In this document: piece after piece, positions 26,394-38,300 of the stretch
Layout of the letters: each line of letters starts with the position of its first letter
Numbering within the stretch: position 1 is the first letter of the stretch
Assembly (NCBI GenBank): GCA_009741485.1
Contig: CM019215.1
Span: forward strand, 80,560,187 to 80,624,186
Length of the DNA: 64,000 nt
Origin: Malurus cyaneus samueli
Taxonomy: Eukaryota; Chordata; Aves; Passeriformes; Maluridae
Direction of reading: 5' to 3'
Position numbers and translations under genes: made by a program
Notes under the pieces: generated by a model
What the model was told of the DNA's origin: nothing
Databases searched by the model: none
The model's input: only the letters and a program-made list of their open reading frames with translations

Positions 26394-27764
26394 TGTCGTG
26401 GGTTTAAACCTGATCTTTCCCAATCCAAGTCATGGCACCAAAAATTCATGGTTTTAGACTGTGCTGAAAGCCAAAAGCACTGCACCCATGACGTTCTCTC
26501 CTTTCCCCCACCGGAGAGGGCAGAAGGGAGAGCAAAAGCCCAATTTACACGAAAATTTATGGCTTTCAGATAACGTAAGAGAAAGACACGTATATGCTCC
26601 AGAAAATGGTCAGACAGGTTGAATAACTTAAATTGCAAAATAGATTTATTACTACAAACTATCTAAGAATAATACGGCACTGGGGAGGGAACAAGATAGG
26701 GAAAAATTTATAAGGAGAAGAAAATAAAAACAGACATTTTAAGACACTGTTATCATTTCCAGGACCTGTCTTTCCAGGTCGTCCCTCTCCAGCCCCCCCA
26801 ATGTTTTCCCGCACACAAAGGGGGACAGGAATGAAAGTCTAACATAGATCAAACCACTCATTACGGTTGTCATCCAGCATCATAGGAGGAGCGTTCCTAC
26901 AGCTCCAAGATGTGGAAGTTTTTTCCCAAGAAACAGTCAGTGTATAACTGCTGGTGGGGAGGGAATATTTTCTTTACCTCGTAAGAGAAAAGAAAGAATG
27001 GCCTTCAAGGCCAAACTGCCTTATTTCAGCAGCATAAGACCACTATCACAAATCTCCTGGCAGAACACAGCTTCTTCTAAGTGTCCACTTCCTTCAGATG
27101 TAGGGTGGGAGCATCTCTCCCTCCCCATAGAACACAACTTCTTCTTAGCATCAACTCACTTCAAAACGTTGTGGGGGGGTGGGCCAAGCCTCTTCCCCCT
27201 TTTTGGCTCCTGATAAGTTCAGTCCAGTCCTCAAAGGCCAGGTTTTTTTTCTCAGAGCAAGGTGGCTCTCTTTTGTATCCCGGTCTCTCATTAATGAAAT
27301 AGTCCTTTCGAGAACAACTTCTTTTCTCCATGTTCGAGAACTACAGCACAGCACAGCAACCATCCGATGTTCTCCTTACTGTGATCTTGGATCTCCATTT
27401 TTTTCTTACATCTCCTCACCCTCCTGCCCTGTTTTTCCCCAGTGCATGATACTAACAACTACATACTAACAACCTAAGAACTACATGGCAGCCACCCCTA
27501 TCTTGTTTTGAATTCTTTCTTAAGTACAAGACAATACGTCATCACAGAGATGTAACCAACCTGTGCAATTGGCCCAGGCCTGATGGGCAGCCTGTCCATC
27601 AACCTCAGAGCCACAATGGATTGGCTCTAAAACACAGGGGGCAGGGCTCCTTTTGCTGGAGAAGAAGGAGAAAGTTTCTAGAACTTCCTCCAGGGAGCCA
27701 TCTTTGTGGTTTCTCGGTCCCATCCCCCCACCACCAAAAAATCAGACCAAGTAAAACCATGACA
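26394..27764 (-). mobile_element. Family A ERV LTR element, copy 1 (1371 bp)
   Basis: A complete element with inverted ends. The plus strand starts TGTCGTGGGTTTAAACC and ends GTAAAACCATGACA. The flanking 5 bases are CAGCT on both sides (26389-26393 and 27765-27769), consistent with a TSD. Orientation comes from an AATAAA signal (complement of 26645-26650) near the 3' end, so the element starts at 27764 and reads leftwards. A decayed PBS for tRNA-His lies at 26423-26440. The U3 part holds a 67-bp-spaced direct repeat of GAACACA[G/A]CTTCTTCT[A/T]AG (27063-27081, 27130-27148). No gag, pol or env coding remains. The open frames inside (26998-27213, 27151-27469, 27520-27723) are LTR sequence, not genes. 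Confidence 0.9.
26423..26440 (-). other. Decayed tRNA-His primer binding site in copy 1
   Basis: The plus strand reads ATCCAAGTCATGGCACCA. It differs from the vertebrate tRNA-His 3' end plus CCA only at two positions, both CpG changed to CA or TG, as expected from methylation decay. It sits 29 bp inside the element's terminal boundary. Confidence 0.8.
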
Positions 27765-29630
27765 CAGCTATAGATATAAATCCAATTTTAAATAGACAGT
27801 AGACAATACCTAGATGCTTGTATGTGAAAGTGCAGGACTGAAAAAATCTATCTACTGAAAGTTTTGTGGTAGAGAGAAAAAACAGGTGCCCCGGTCTAAT
27901 GACCTAGTTGTAATATATCGCATAAACTACCAAATCTCAAATTCGGTATCTGAAATTACTGATAACTTGTAACAGCATTTGAGCAAACCATGACAAAACA
28001 GAGTTCTTGAATTTGTTTGCAATCACTTTGCATTAATTAATATGTGCATTGTCTATTAATAATTATTTTATTGCTATTGCTCTGAATGAGGACAATGAGG
28101 ACACAGACGAACTGCATGGACAAATTAGACATGCCACAAACCTGGAAAAAACAAAGCAGTGATCATTTGGGAAAATGGGCAAAGAAGAGGTCAACCCAGT
28201 AATCCTCAGTGTTCAAGGAATGGTACAAAGATGGAAGAAATATCTCTCCTGTTTGTCACCAAAAATTGAGAGGAGAAGAGCCTTGGAGCACTGAAATACA
28301 TAATTATTTGGGCTTTTTTTTTCAGTGGACATCTTTAAGAGTAGACAAGGATTACTGGAAATTGTTTAGGACATGTAGGAACAAGAAGGTGAGACACTCA
28401 TTTCACAAATTTCCATCCCACCATAGGGTTTATGTAAATCTTGGCTGATAGCTAAAACTTCTCATCCATGAAACTTTTCTAGCACAAAAAGTCAATGTGA
28501 AGTAATTGCTGGGAGATACTTTGTGTGTTAGGAATGATTCTACAAAGAAGATTTTTCTCTGACTCCCCATTTTTTGGTCCTGACTTCTACTTCTTTTTAG
28601 ACTTAGTAATAGATTGGGAGCAATGAGGATTCACAGAAATAATTTCTGTCAGGAGGAATATCTTTCTTTTGTTAAATTGCATCAGAGTTTTATTTAACTT
28701 TTAACATCAGTGTTGATTGTTTACTAATTAGTGTACAGAAGCATGGCTCTGAAAATCATCTTATTTTCAAGAGCAACTTCTTAGCCAAATGCTTTTACTC
28801 CGTTGGCATGCACCTGACAGACAATATCTGCAGCAGAATTGGAATCATGTTAATTGTGGATACAGGTCCAAGTTCCTTCTGAAAGAAGGAGGTGCAAAGC
28901 TTTGGTAATTTTTTGTTTATTTACTCTTGATACTGTGACAGCATAACCAGAACTGAGAATGTAGTAAAACAGCAAGACTTTTAAAAAGGCAAACCTTATC
29001 CATTCCACCAACATGTTGTAACAGATTTAAAGAAATAATGCATGTGGAATAAAGATGCTGGAACCATAAAAACAATCTTCTGATTAAAAAAGTAGCCTCT
29101 CTGAAAAATGTTGCAGTGGTGCTTCATCATTTTTTGAGAGAAATTGTTTGGGTAGTGTTTTTCATATAGAGAAATGGGGAGATTAAAGATTTAGCTTAAT
29201 CCCTTCAGATGACAATTCACTTGTCATTTCCTATTAAAAATCACTGGTTTCTGCTTTCCTCCATGGGTTTGTTGAAGGTTTTAATATTCACAGCTATGAT
29301 TGTTCTTGAGACTTCAGTTTTTTTGTCCGGCAGGGTTTTGGATTTCCTCAAGATTCTATTGAATAACACTTTCTTTTCATATTAGAAATATAACAGTTGT
29401 GAAAAATTTGCATTAAGTGGGTAGCTTATGTCTCCAGTATATATAAATCTGTGAAAGTGTTAGTTCATTTCTATTCTTTTATAAAAGAGGTTTTTCCCCC
29501 AAATACTTGTTGTTTTCACCATCAGTGGTAGGAAATATTCTGTATACATTTTGTAATCTTCAACCTTTCATCTCTATAAGGAAAAGGATCCATAGTTTCC
29601 TGTAGGTATCACCAATATCCCTTTATCTGA
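27765..29630. other. Non-coding DNA, no recognised gene
   Basis: AT-rich sequence without recognised genes or repeats. The frame 28209-28448 has no recognisable domain. Confidence 0.45.
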
Positions 29631-30150
29631 TGTCACTTTCAACCTAGAAATGAAACTCGAGATAATTTTTGTATAGGAGGTAATATAAAAGTGGATCTTT
29701 ACTGAAGCTCCAGGGGCAGTTACGGAAGAATGTTCACAAAAGCCCATCCTTACAGGGGTAAATAGAGTTTTATAGGTTTTGGGAAATTAGCATAATTGAT
29801 AAAAAGCACCAATCAGCAGGACAAGTGGTGATCAAAGTCCCCCCAGGTCAAGCCCTTTCTTTGAAGCCCTCCACCCTTGGTATTAGCTGTACTTGTTTAT
29901 GAAAATGTGTCTCAAAGACCTTGGTTTCTAGGAAGAACCAAGATAGGATAAGGGCCTTGTATCCCCCAGGGCTTGGATTTCTGGAATTTGTTTAGTCTTC
30001 CTGCCTGGGGAAAGGGCATGGAAAACGACTGGGAAAAGTAGCTATGAATGCAATAATAAGTTATACAGTTCCAAATATATGTGTAAAGACAACAGCCATC
30101 ATATCCATAAAGAGAAGCCCGTGCACCCTCAAAGACTTGGTTCACAACAC
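29631..30150 (-). mobile_element. Probable old LTR, boundaries unresolved
   Basis: Read on the minus strand, this segment has a TATA-like CCTATAAAAC (complement of about 29766-29776) and, about 70 bp further, a variant polyadenylation signal AGTAAAGATCC (complement of about 29693-29703). A tail follows that could end at the TGACA complementing 29631. This promoter-then-polyA spacing is LTR-like, and the segment is GC-richer than its surroundings. No convincing inverted ends or duplicated flanks were found. An ATTTT pair at 29665-29669 and 30296-30300 is too AT-rich to count. The frame 29912-30145 is not a gene. Confidence 0.4.
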
Positions 30151-31765
30151 CACAGTATAAAAGCCAACTTTTTCCTTGCCTTTGCTTTCCCCGCTACCTT
30201 TATAGAGAAGTGATGTTAATTCAGAATGAAAATTTTCTACTCAAAATAAGCTTTTTCTTGACATAAAATAATTTATTCATAAAATTAATTTTGCAATTTT
30301 TTGTTCACCACTAGAATTGCTCAAAAAAAAACATTTAAAGTTTTAGGAAGAGAGAAGCCAATAAATTTTGCCACGTTTCTTGGCTCTAGCTTGAACTCTG
30401 GAGCAAAGGCTGATATGTTTCTGAAGTGCTGGGCAGAGAAGGAACTATTAGCAATGAAGCAATGTGAAGAAGCAGTAGGTGTTGGGCAGGAATGGAAAAA
30501 GAGAAGGAAATGGTGTTTTGCTTAGGCTGAGAGCTTTCACTGCTCATTTTCCTACCCTTTTTCATAGATAAGATTAGGTACAGGTGCGTATTTCTAGAAA
30601 GTTGAGAGGACGTGAGGTTTTTTTTGGGGGGAGTGGTGGTTGGAGACAGAGGGGATTTGAGTGTTGCTTTTCTTGTGGTTTGATTTTTGTTGCTTTGTTA
30701 CTGTTGCTCTGACAATGTTTATGTACCTATACATAAATGGATACAGACAAACTTACAATGCACAAGAAAATAATGTAATTCCCCTTAGTTAATAAACTCA
30801 TAAGATGAAGGGCATAAACTATACTCACTTCTAATCATGAGTCCTGTAAGCTAGGAGTCACATTTATAGTGTTTTAAGCTGAAAAGTCGTCATGCAAACA
30901 TAGATGTTTCTCTTGATATTTAAGTTTGGATATGTTAGAAGGTAGACAGCATGAGCCAAATCTGAATTTTCAGCATGGCAGTATCAATTTGTACCTTATC
31001 AATTGTTTTCTACTAATAATCTACAAAATCATCCTTCAGGGAACCTAGAATACATCTCAGCATTTTGTCTTTTTTACATTACTGTCATAAGCATCATCAT
31101 GCTCAGGATTTCAACACAATGTCTCCTTCAGTGGGCAAGAGTTAATATATTTATCAAAAAAATGGTGTGCTAATAATGAATTACAGCGGAAAAAACCACA
31201 GACATTCAACCTACAATTTACACTTAAAGCAATTGATTGTAAGTGTACATAGTTATCATATTACAAACAGGGAATCAAACACTAAGATGGACTATGCTGG
31301 ACAAAGGAGATTTCCTTGAAACACAAGTTATTGCTATAAGGAATAGAGATTCTTAATTAATATATATTGAATTCATTGAAAGTCATGAAACTATGATGAT
31401 TTTTTTCATCTGCGTATCTAATCTCTCCTATTTCCATGAAGATACTGATATCAAGACCCTCAGGGAATAATTATTTATATATCCAGGAAGAAGTGTTGCT
31501 GTTGTCCGAGCCATTGACAACAACATTAAGCTTCTCTCTGGATGTATATTTTCCACTTATATTTGCTGAACAGAGCTAAACCCCTATTATCTAGCTGACT
31601 CAAGGGTCCTTTGAAGAAATCAGGCAATTATAGTTCATTCAAAGTAAAATGTGTTTCTATTTGAGTTTCGAAATGGGAGAAGAACTATAAGTTCATTTTT
31701 CAACAAGGTGGCTTTTGGCTAATCAAAGATAAATCAATTGAGATTAACATTTATCTCCAAATTTT
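30151..31765. other. Non-coding DNA, no recognised gene
   Basis: AT-rich. A G-run near 30627 and the frame 30301-30525 carry no recognisable signal. Confidence 0.45.
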
Positions 31766-31797
31766 GTTTGTTTGTTTGTTTGTTTGTTTGTTTGTTT
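31766..31797. repeat. (GTTT)8 microsatellite
   Basis: Eight perfect GTTT units followed by an A run. Confidence 0.97.
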
Positions 31798-34700
31798 AAA
31801 AAAAACATTGAGCTGCATTATTTCTCTCATCTTTTGGATTGGGATTTCCTGGTTCTCTGTTCTCTTGAAACGGAACAACAGAGTATTACATACACCTCAC
31901 TACATTTAATTGTAAGACAATCTGCTTTAAACAGTAAAAAAAAATCACAGACCAATCTGGTATGATTTGCAGCTAAAAGAGGGTGACTGATAAAATTTCA
32001 TTATTTAATTTTTCTGTTGGCATTTTTTATAACAATGATGTACCATGTCTCCATGTTGTTTCATAATATTCTCTAGTACTATTTTTCCAAGGTAACTGCT
32101 CTCCTCAACAGTTACTCGTAAAAGAGTTAGAACTTAAAAAAAAAACTATAGAACTGCAATTTTTAATGTAATTTTCTGCTAAATTTAAATGTTGCAATTG
32201 CTTTTCATTTGCTTAATTTGATCAATTTTCATCTAAAAACCTGCGTGTTTTCAGTGAATTGCTGTTACAATTATCTCTCCTTCTACTAGGAAGTTACTAT
32301 ATAAGAATATATTTTGCTGAAAACTAGTCACAGTTGTTTAAGACTACGACTGGGTGAAGCTCCTTGCAGGTAAAAAGAAATAATTTTCACCAGTTCTGAG
32401 AAATGCAAAATATACTTCATATACCTGCATGCATACATACATATATATAACTTTATGCATGTACAGAGAACAACTTTACCTAGTAAAAAGCTTTCTTTTT
32501 CTCATTTCTGAGCCTGAGCACTCCAAACTCATGAGGAGCCTCTTTTGGCTGTATGGATCTTGCCCTCACCGTTCTCTCCTTCCCCATAGCTCTGCCAGTG
32601 GGGACACAGGGTAATTATCTTCAGAGCAGGTATGGGCAAATGAGGCAGGTTGGCCACCAGCCAAACGTTTATCAGAGGTGCCTAAATTGCAGGCAACAAC
32701 CATGAATTTCTGGGTTGCACCATCTGCGTTCTGATGTCGCCTTCTGCTCTAAATTCTCCAAGAAAGAGCCCAAAAGCCCTCCTGACCTTGCCAAGGGCAG
32801 AATCCTCCTGGTTCCTTAATGCAGGAATCCATTTTTATTGAATTGTCCACCTCAAGTCACTTTCCAGGTCCTGCCTCTGGAATTACCTCCCCTCTTATCA
32901 TCTCAACCCTCCCACTGAAAAGGGGAGGTTTAAAAAAACTGTTTTCATAAAATGCACTAAGGTTGATATTGAGTTGGTCTTCTAAGATGTAATCACAGAT
33001 GACAATTAGTAAAATTAAATACTGTAAAACACACAAAAATGGAGAAGATAGGTGTGAAGCAGCATTGAGTAGTCACTTCTGGCCTTCTATCTTATAAGTC
33101 TTTGTTGTTGTTTCATCACTTTATTCTTTCTTGTTTTTTCTCACAGGATGAAAAAGCCTTTTAACTCATTTTTGAGATATTTTAAAGCTCCAAAGCATGA
33201 TTCTGTGTCTAGATGACATTAGCAGTTACTGAAGAGCAGTGCTTTTATTAGAACAGTGACATTTGGGGACAGGAGAGAAGTGGGATGGGAAAAAGGCAGT
33301 GTCTCAAATATTCAAGGACTTGTCAGTCCTAATAGATTTAAAGATGCTTCCCTCACCACCTCTAATCAGTGGAAACTGTGTGGTTGTTCTGAAAAAGAAA
33401 TGTAGGCATTAATGAGAAAAATGCTTTGTAAAATTCACTTTTCTTTCTTATAGCATTTCACTTACTGCACTGGAGCCAGCACATGTAAAACTTTGTCTTT
33501 TATTTCGATTAATAAACCTATCATAAGGATATAAAAGATTGTTGGTCAGGAAAAGGCCACATGCCTCAGTAAGATTGCATCCTCTAGATTTATTTTAACC
33601 TCACCTCTCTGCTTTGTAACTATACCATTTAACCCCTTTGTCTATAAAAATGTCTTTGCTGGCTCTTAAACACATTTATTCTGTTTGCCATCTTATTTCA
33701 TATGTTGCCAAGTAACAAAGACCACTGAAGCTAAGTAGGTCACCTCAAAGTCTTCCTTTTTCCAAAGAGAATAAATTTAACCTTTTCTTTTTTTCTTTCC
33801 CTTTCCCTCATAAGAACAAATACTATGAAAGCCCAAACCTTTCTTTGACTGCTCTCTCTTACATATTCTCCAGAGCAGGGATATTTTGGGGATGGAAATA
33901 GAATCTGATTTGCTAAAAGAAATTAACTAACACTACCTTGGTATAGAATATCTGTCTATCTGCACACCAGTTTTTCCTTTTTTTGTTTTTTCCTAGCTAT
34001 CTGTTTATTTAATGTGATGTTTTGATCAGTGATCTTTTTCAGAACTGATTTTTTTTAAGGTTTTATGGCTTTAGAGATTTTTTTTTCCCAATAAAATATA
34101 TCTCATGGGCATGAATTTCATGATGATAGTATATACTGTCTCTTTTTATGGTCATTGTTAATTTCAGAGGAAAAATGTGGAATTTTGGCTTTTTAAGTTT
34201 AATTATTGCTATTCAGAAAAATGTATAGGTAAGACTTCCACAGTATTGCTCTTGTTTTGGCATTAGCCTGAGGAAAAAGCATTTGCCAATTCTCTAAAAT
34301 TTGGTTAAGCAAGGAGAAGAAGAGGTTTGACAGTAAACAATTGTTATGATTTGTCCCTGGCAAAGGTTCCTGGGATCATTAGTGTCATTCCTTTCAGTGA
34401 CTGTGGCTGTTTGTGGTACCCTGAGGAAAGAAGCTAGCTAGGGATTGCACAGACAGCAAGTTGGATTAGTTGTTCTGGAGATGGTTATTGTTTCATAAGA
34501 AGGAGTTAAAGAATGCATGAGAAGGAGGTGGAAGTCAGTAGGCAGATGCAAGAACGGTGCTGGTGGTGTTAGTACAACCACAACCTTTAAAGTAATTCTT
34601 CACTTGGCACTGTTGAGCTCCATCTCCAAAAGCATTTAGCAGCATAGGACAGCTTACTGCATTGAAATGAAAGTCCCAAATTACCTGACCTCCTTTGCTA

Positions 34701-35034
34701 ATTAATGCTCTTTAACATTTTTCCAGTCATTCTAATGAGAGCGGGCAATTTTGTATATGGAAATTTTAAGCACAGAGTTTTAAAGGTGTCTTTTGCTAAT
34801 ATTAGTTGAACTCCAAGTCACTGAAAATGAGAAGATGAGGGGAAATACAGTGGCTGTTAGAAAAGATCCAGTTTACTACCTCTGTCGGTTGTCATATTTT
34901 TGGATGCCTTTTCATGTTTTAATAGAATTAAAGCTAATCACTATCACTAATAATTTAAGTTATACATGTGGCTTAATGAGTAAATAAATGTTAATTCTCG
35001 AAGTAGATTCTTTGACTAATTTGTTTGATGAACT
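31798..35034. other. Non-coding DNA, no recognised gene
   Basis: AT-rich with a somewhat GC-richer stretch near 32500-32930. No exon, RNA or repeat could be supported. Confidence 0.45.
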
Positions 35035-35371
35035 TCTCTGTACAACTACCTGAAAGAAGGCTGTAGTGAAGTGGCTGTCAGTCTCTTCTCCCTGGTAACA
35101 AGAGACAGGACAAGAAGAAACAACCTCATGTTGCACCAGGAAAGTTTTGAATTGGATATTAGGAAAAATTTCTTCACCCAAAGTGTTGTCAAGCACTGGA
35201 ACAGGCTGCCCAGGAAGGTATTTGAGCCACCATCCCTGGAGGCATTAAAAAGACATGGCATTGCAGATGTGGCACTGTCGCATTTGGGGACCTGTTTTAG
35301 TGATGGACTTGGCAGTATGAGGTTTATGCTTAGACTCCACCTCTTCTATCCTAAATAATTCTGTGATTCTA
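35035..35371 (+). mobile_element. CR1 LINE 3' end with remnant of the ORF2 C-terminus
   Basis: Sense-strand CR1, matching the family from CTCTGTACAACTACCTGAAAG through CTTCTCCCTGGTAACAAGAGA, AGGAAAAATTTCTTCAC and AGCACTGGAACAGGCTGCCC to the terminal ATTCTGTGATTCT. A frame open from 35071 to 35358 keeps the family C-terminal words [24 protein letters not shown] and PSLEALKRH, with no stop until near the end. In intact CR1 this part is the tail of the protein with endonuclease and reverse transcriptase domains. Here only the last few hundred bases exist (5' truncation), so it is a dead fragment. The minus-strand frames over it are shadows. Confidence 0.93.
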
Positions 35372-38300
35372 CATATGCAAATAGGATTTCAAATACAGTG
35401 CTTACCAAATGAAAATGTGGTTTTGCCATTCCATTGGGGAGGTTGCAGGCTTTAGATTATTTTAAGGAATTCACAGTTATGGTGAGAGAATAAGGAAAAG
35501 CAAAATGTCTCTAGTTTTTCATAGCTTTTGTAAGAAAGTAAGCAGAAGAATCCTATGTTCGTGATGTATGCTAATGGGAAAAACAAATTAAAAGATCTAA
35601 TACAAAGTCCAATATATATTGGACAAGTATTTTGTTCCAAAAACAGCATTCTATACATAAAGCAGCAGCAAAGTTGCAGCCTTTCTTCTTTTCTTCTGCT
35701 GATGTTTCTGCTACCTCCAGGTCTAAGTTCCATTTCTGATGCCCTAATGGGACCTGCTAAAAAGGATACAAGAAGGAGAAAAATTCAGGTATAATAAGCA
35801 TAAAAGCTGCCCCTCAACAGCTTTTCTGCAACACTTGACAAAACAGTGCGCCAGTGTGATACAACGTGCCTTTGCTATAGAAAGGGAAGAACAAATTAAT
35901 AATTTTAGATTCACATTATGCCAAGGACCCTTCCCTGGCTCTGCTTATAGGCTATGATAGAGGTGCAATATCTAAGGCTGCTATTGAGAGCAGTCTTCAT
36001 GGCAGCAATGTTAGGCTGCCTGACCTACAAATCCCCGTGCACAGCCCTGTGTTTCACCTGCAAGGTCTGACCGCACCAGCCAAGATCACGCTACCGATGA
36101 CCATGGTCCCCCCTTGTTCTGCACGGGGCCAAAGCAGTCCCTGACACTCTGTGTCCATGTCATAACTCATCCCTTCAGCTTCCACACCTGCTTTGGTGCT
36201 TCAGTCATAGCTCACATTTTTGACACAAGGTGAGAGAAAAGGAGCCTGCTCATGACGCTGGCCCACAGATTTGACAGTTTGCCCAGTGTGGAAGCTGCAG
36301 TTTTTGGAACCACTCTTGTGATCATATGCACAAGGCATCAATGAGTTCACCACTAAAACCACGTCACTGTGATTGAACAAGTCAACTCGTTCTCCTGGTC
36401 ATTATCACACAAAGAGCATGACAAATTCATTACTGTTTGATACAAATTAAAAAAGTCTCTCCCTAAGGGAAGACAGCTTCATGCCTATTAAGGGCAAGAA
36501 TTCACAACTCTTAATTGTGAGGTCATGTGGATTTTTAGAAGACATATAGGTATGTTAGATAAAGGAGATGAGAATTTGGGTTTTTAGAAGACATGTAGAA
36601 GACAAGTGGGAGGATAACATGAGAAAAAACAAAATAAACATGCATGACAATTTATGTCTCTGTGCATCAGTATCATGTATCTAACAGAATATCCATCCTC
36701 ATACAGAGAAAAAAGAAAGGCTATTACAATTTAGTGATCCGATCTTTTGACAAGGGCTGTTATACTGTTAATGGTATTGCGGATCAATCTTTGCCTAGAA
36801 GGCAGCAGTTGAAATGTATGAAAGCATCTGTCAGGCTACGCTGGGGTCCATCCTAACCTTCCTGTAGAAGAGCTGTGATGCAGGTAGGGAACACGATTGC
36901 TACTACGTGGGAGCAGTTGTCTGGAAAGACACCACACTGCTTTCAGTGCAGGTCAGCACTGGTATGAGAGGCAGCCATGTGGCACAGCTCAGATGTCCAC
37001 ACAGGCAAACCAACCTTGGCAGAGCAGCTCACCAGTGAATTTTACAACAGTTTGTAAAACATCTTGGAAAATACTGGTCTTAGGTTTCTGTCTTCTTTGT
37101 AGATAAGGAGAGCAAAAAGTTTTAGAAAATTTATCTCATAATCTTCAGGGTGCACCACAAACATTGCATGGACATGCATTCAGCGAACAGCCAAACATGG
37201 AAGAATGGATCATGTAAGGATAATGGTGATTTGGTTTTTCAGGGGTTTTTAATATCCCTTTTTCTCCCTCATGCCAGAACTCCCCTTGCTTTCCCAAACC
37301 AGGGTAACTGAATAGAAGGATTTGTCTGTTTCCAGGCTGGACCATACCACTGAAAGATTATTTTAGATAAAGGGTATTTTATGAGGCTGTGTTAGACAAA
37401 GGTGATGAGAAAATGAATTCCACAGTACACATTATAACATGAGTTCTTTCATGTTTTCAACTTGTGTCACATCTCCAGTTATCACAAGAACACATCATAT
37501 AACAGTTTTAGCAGGCATACCATGATACAATGGAACACAGGGTGATATTCTGCTTTGCTTAAATTAAACTCTTAAATTGATAGCCATGATTTACCACTGC
37601 TTTTTGACTACATAAAGCCTTTCATTCCTAGATCTGAAAGCCTTTTAACAGCATGATGATATCCTTTTTTCTATAGAATGTAGAATATAGAAATGGTATG
37701 TAGAGAGGTGAAGTAATTTATCTGATAGACTTAGAGGTAATGCTGGCAATAGATGTCACACCTTCAAGCAGCATGGCCTAATTGGGTTTTGAGTGCCTGT
37801 AGGAGTGTCAGATAGAGAAAGGTTTTACTTGAAGCTTGTCTCCTAATCCCATGTGAATCTAGAAAGCTTCAGCACTTTATATGGATCAAGCCTATGGTCG
37901 TACTAATCTGCCAGCTTTAAAAATTTAATTTGTAAGCAAGATCAACTCTATCACTTCAGCATGCTAAAGTAGCTCAAATCAGAGTGAGCATGAGTTTTAC
38001 CATAAAGTCCCTAGCAACGCAAGTTTAAGGCTTGTAATGTTAAATAATTCATGTTTAAATTAAGCCCTCAGAATTCTTATGTCACCTCACAGTTTGCTGT
38101 AAGTATTCTGCCTGTGGTATAGTGACAAACCTACCCTTTTTTATACTGCTATTTTCCATTCACTTCTATGAGATAGAATCAGAGTTACTGAACTGTGACT
38201 ATAATCTCTGTATCAACAATTATAAAAAAAATCTGTTTTACTTTAACAGTTTGGGAGATCCAGAAAGGTTGTTTCATGAGGTTCTGGTCTTTACAATACT

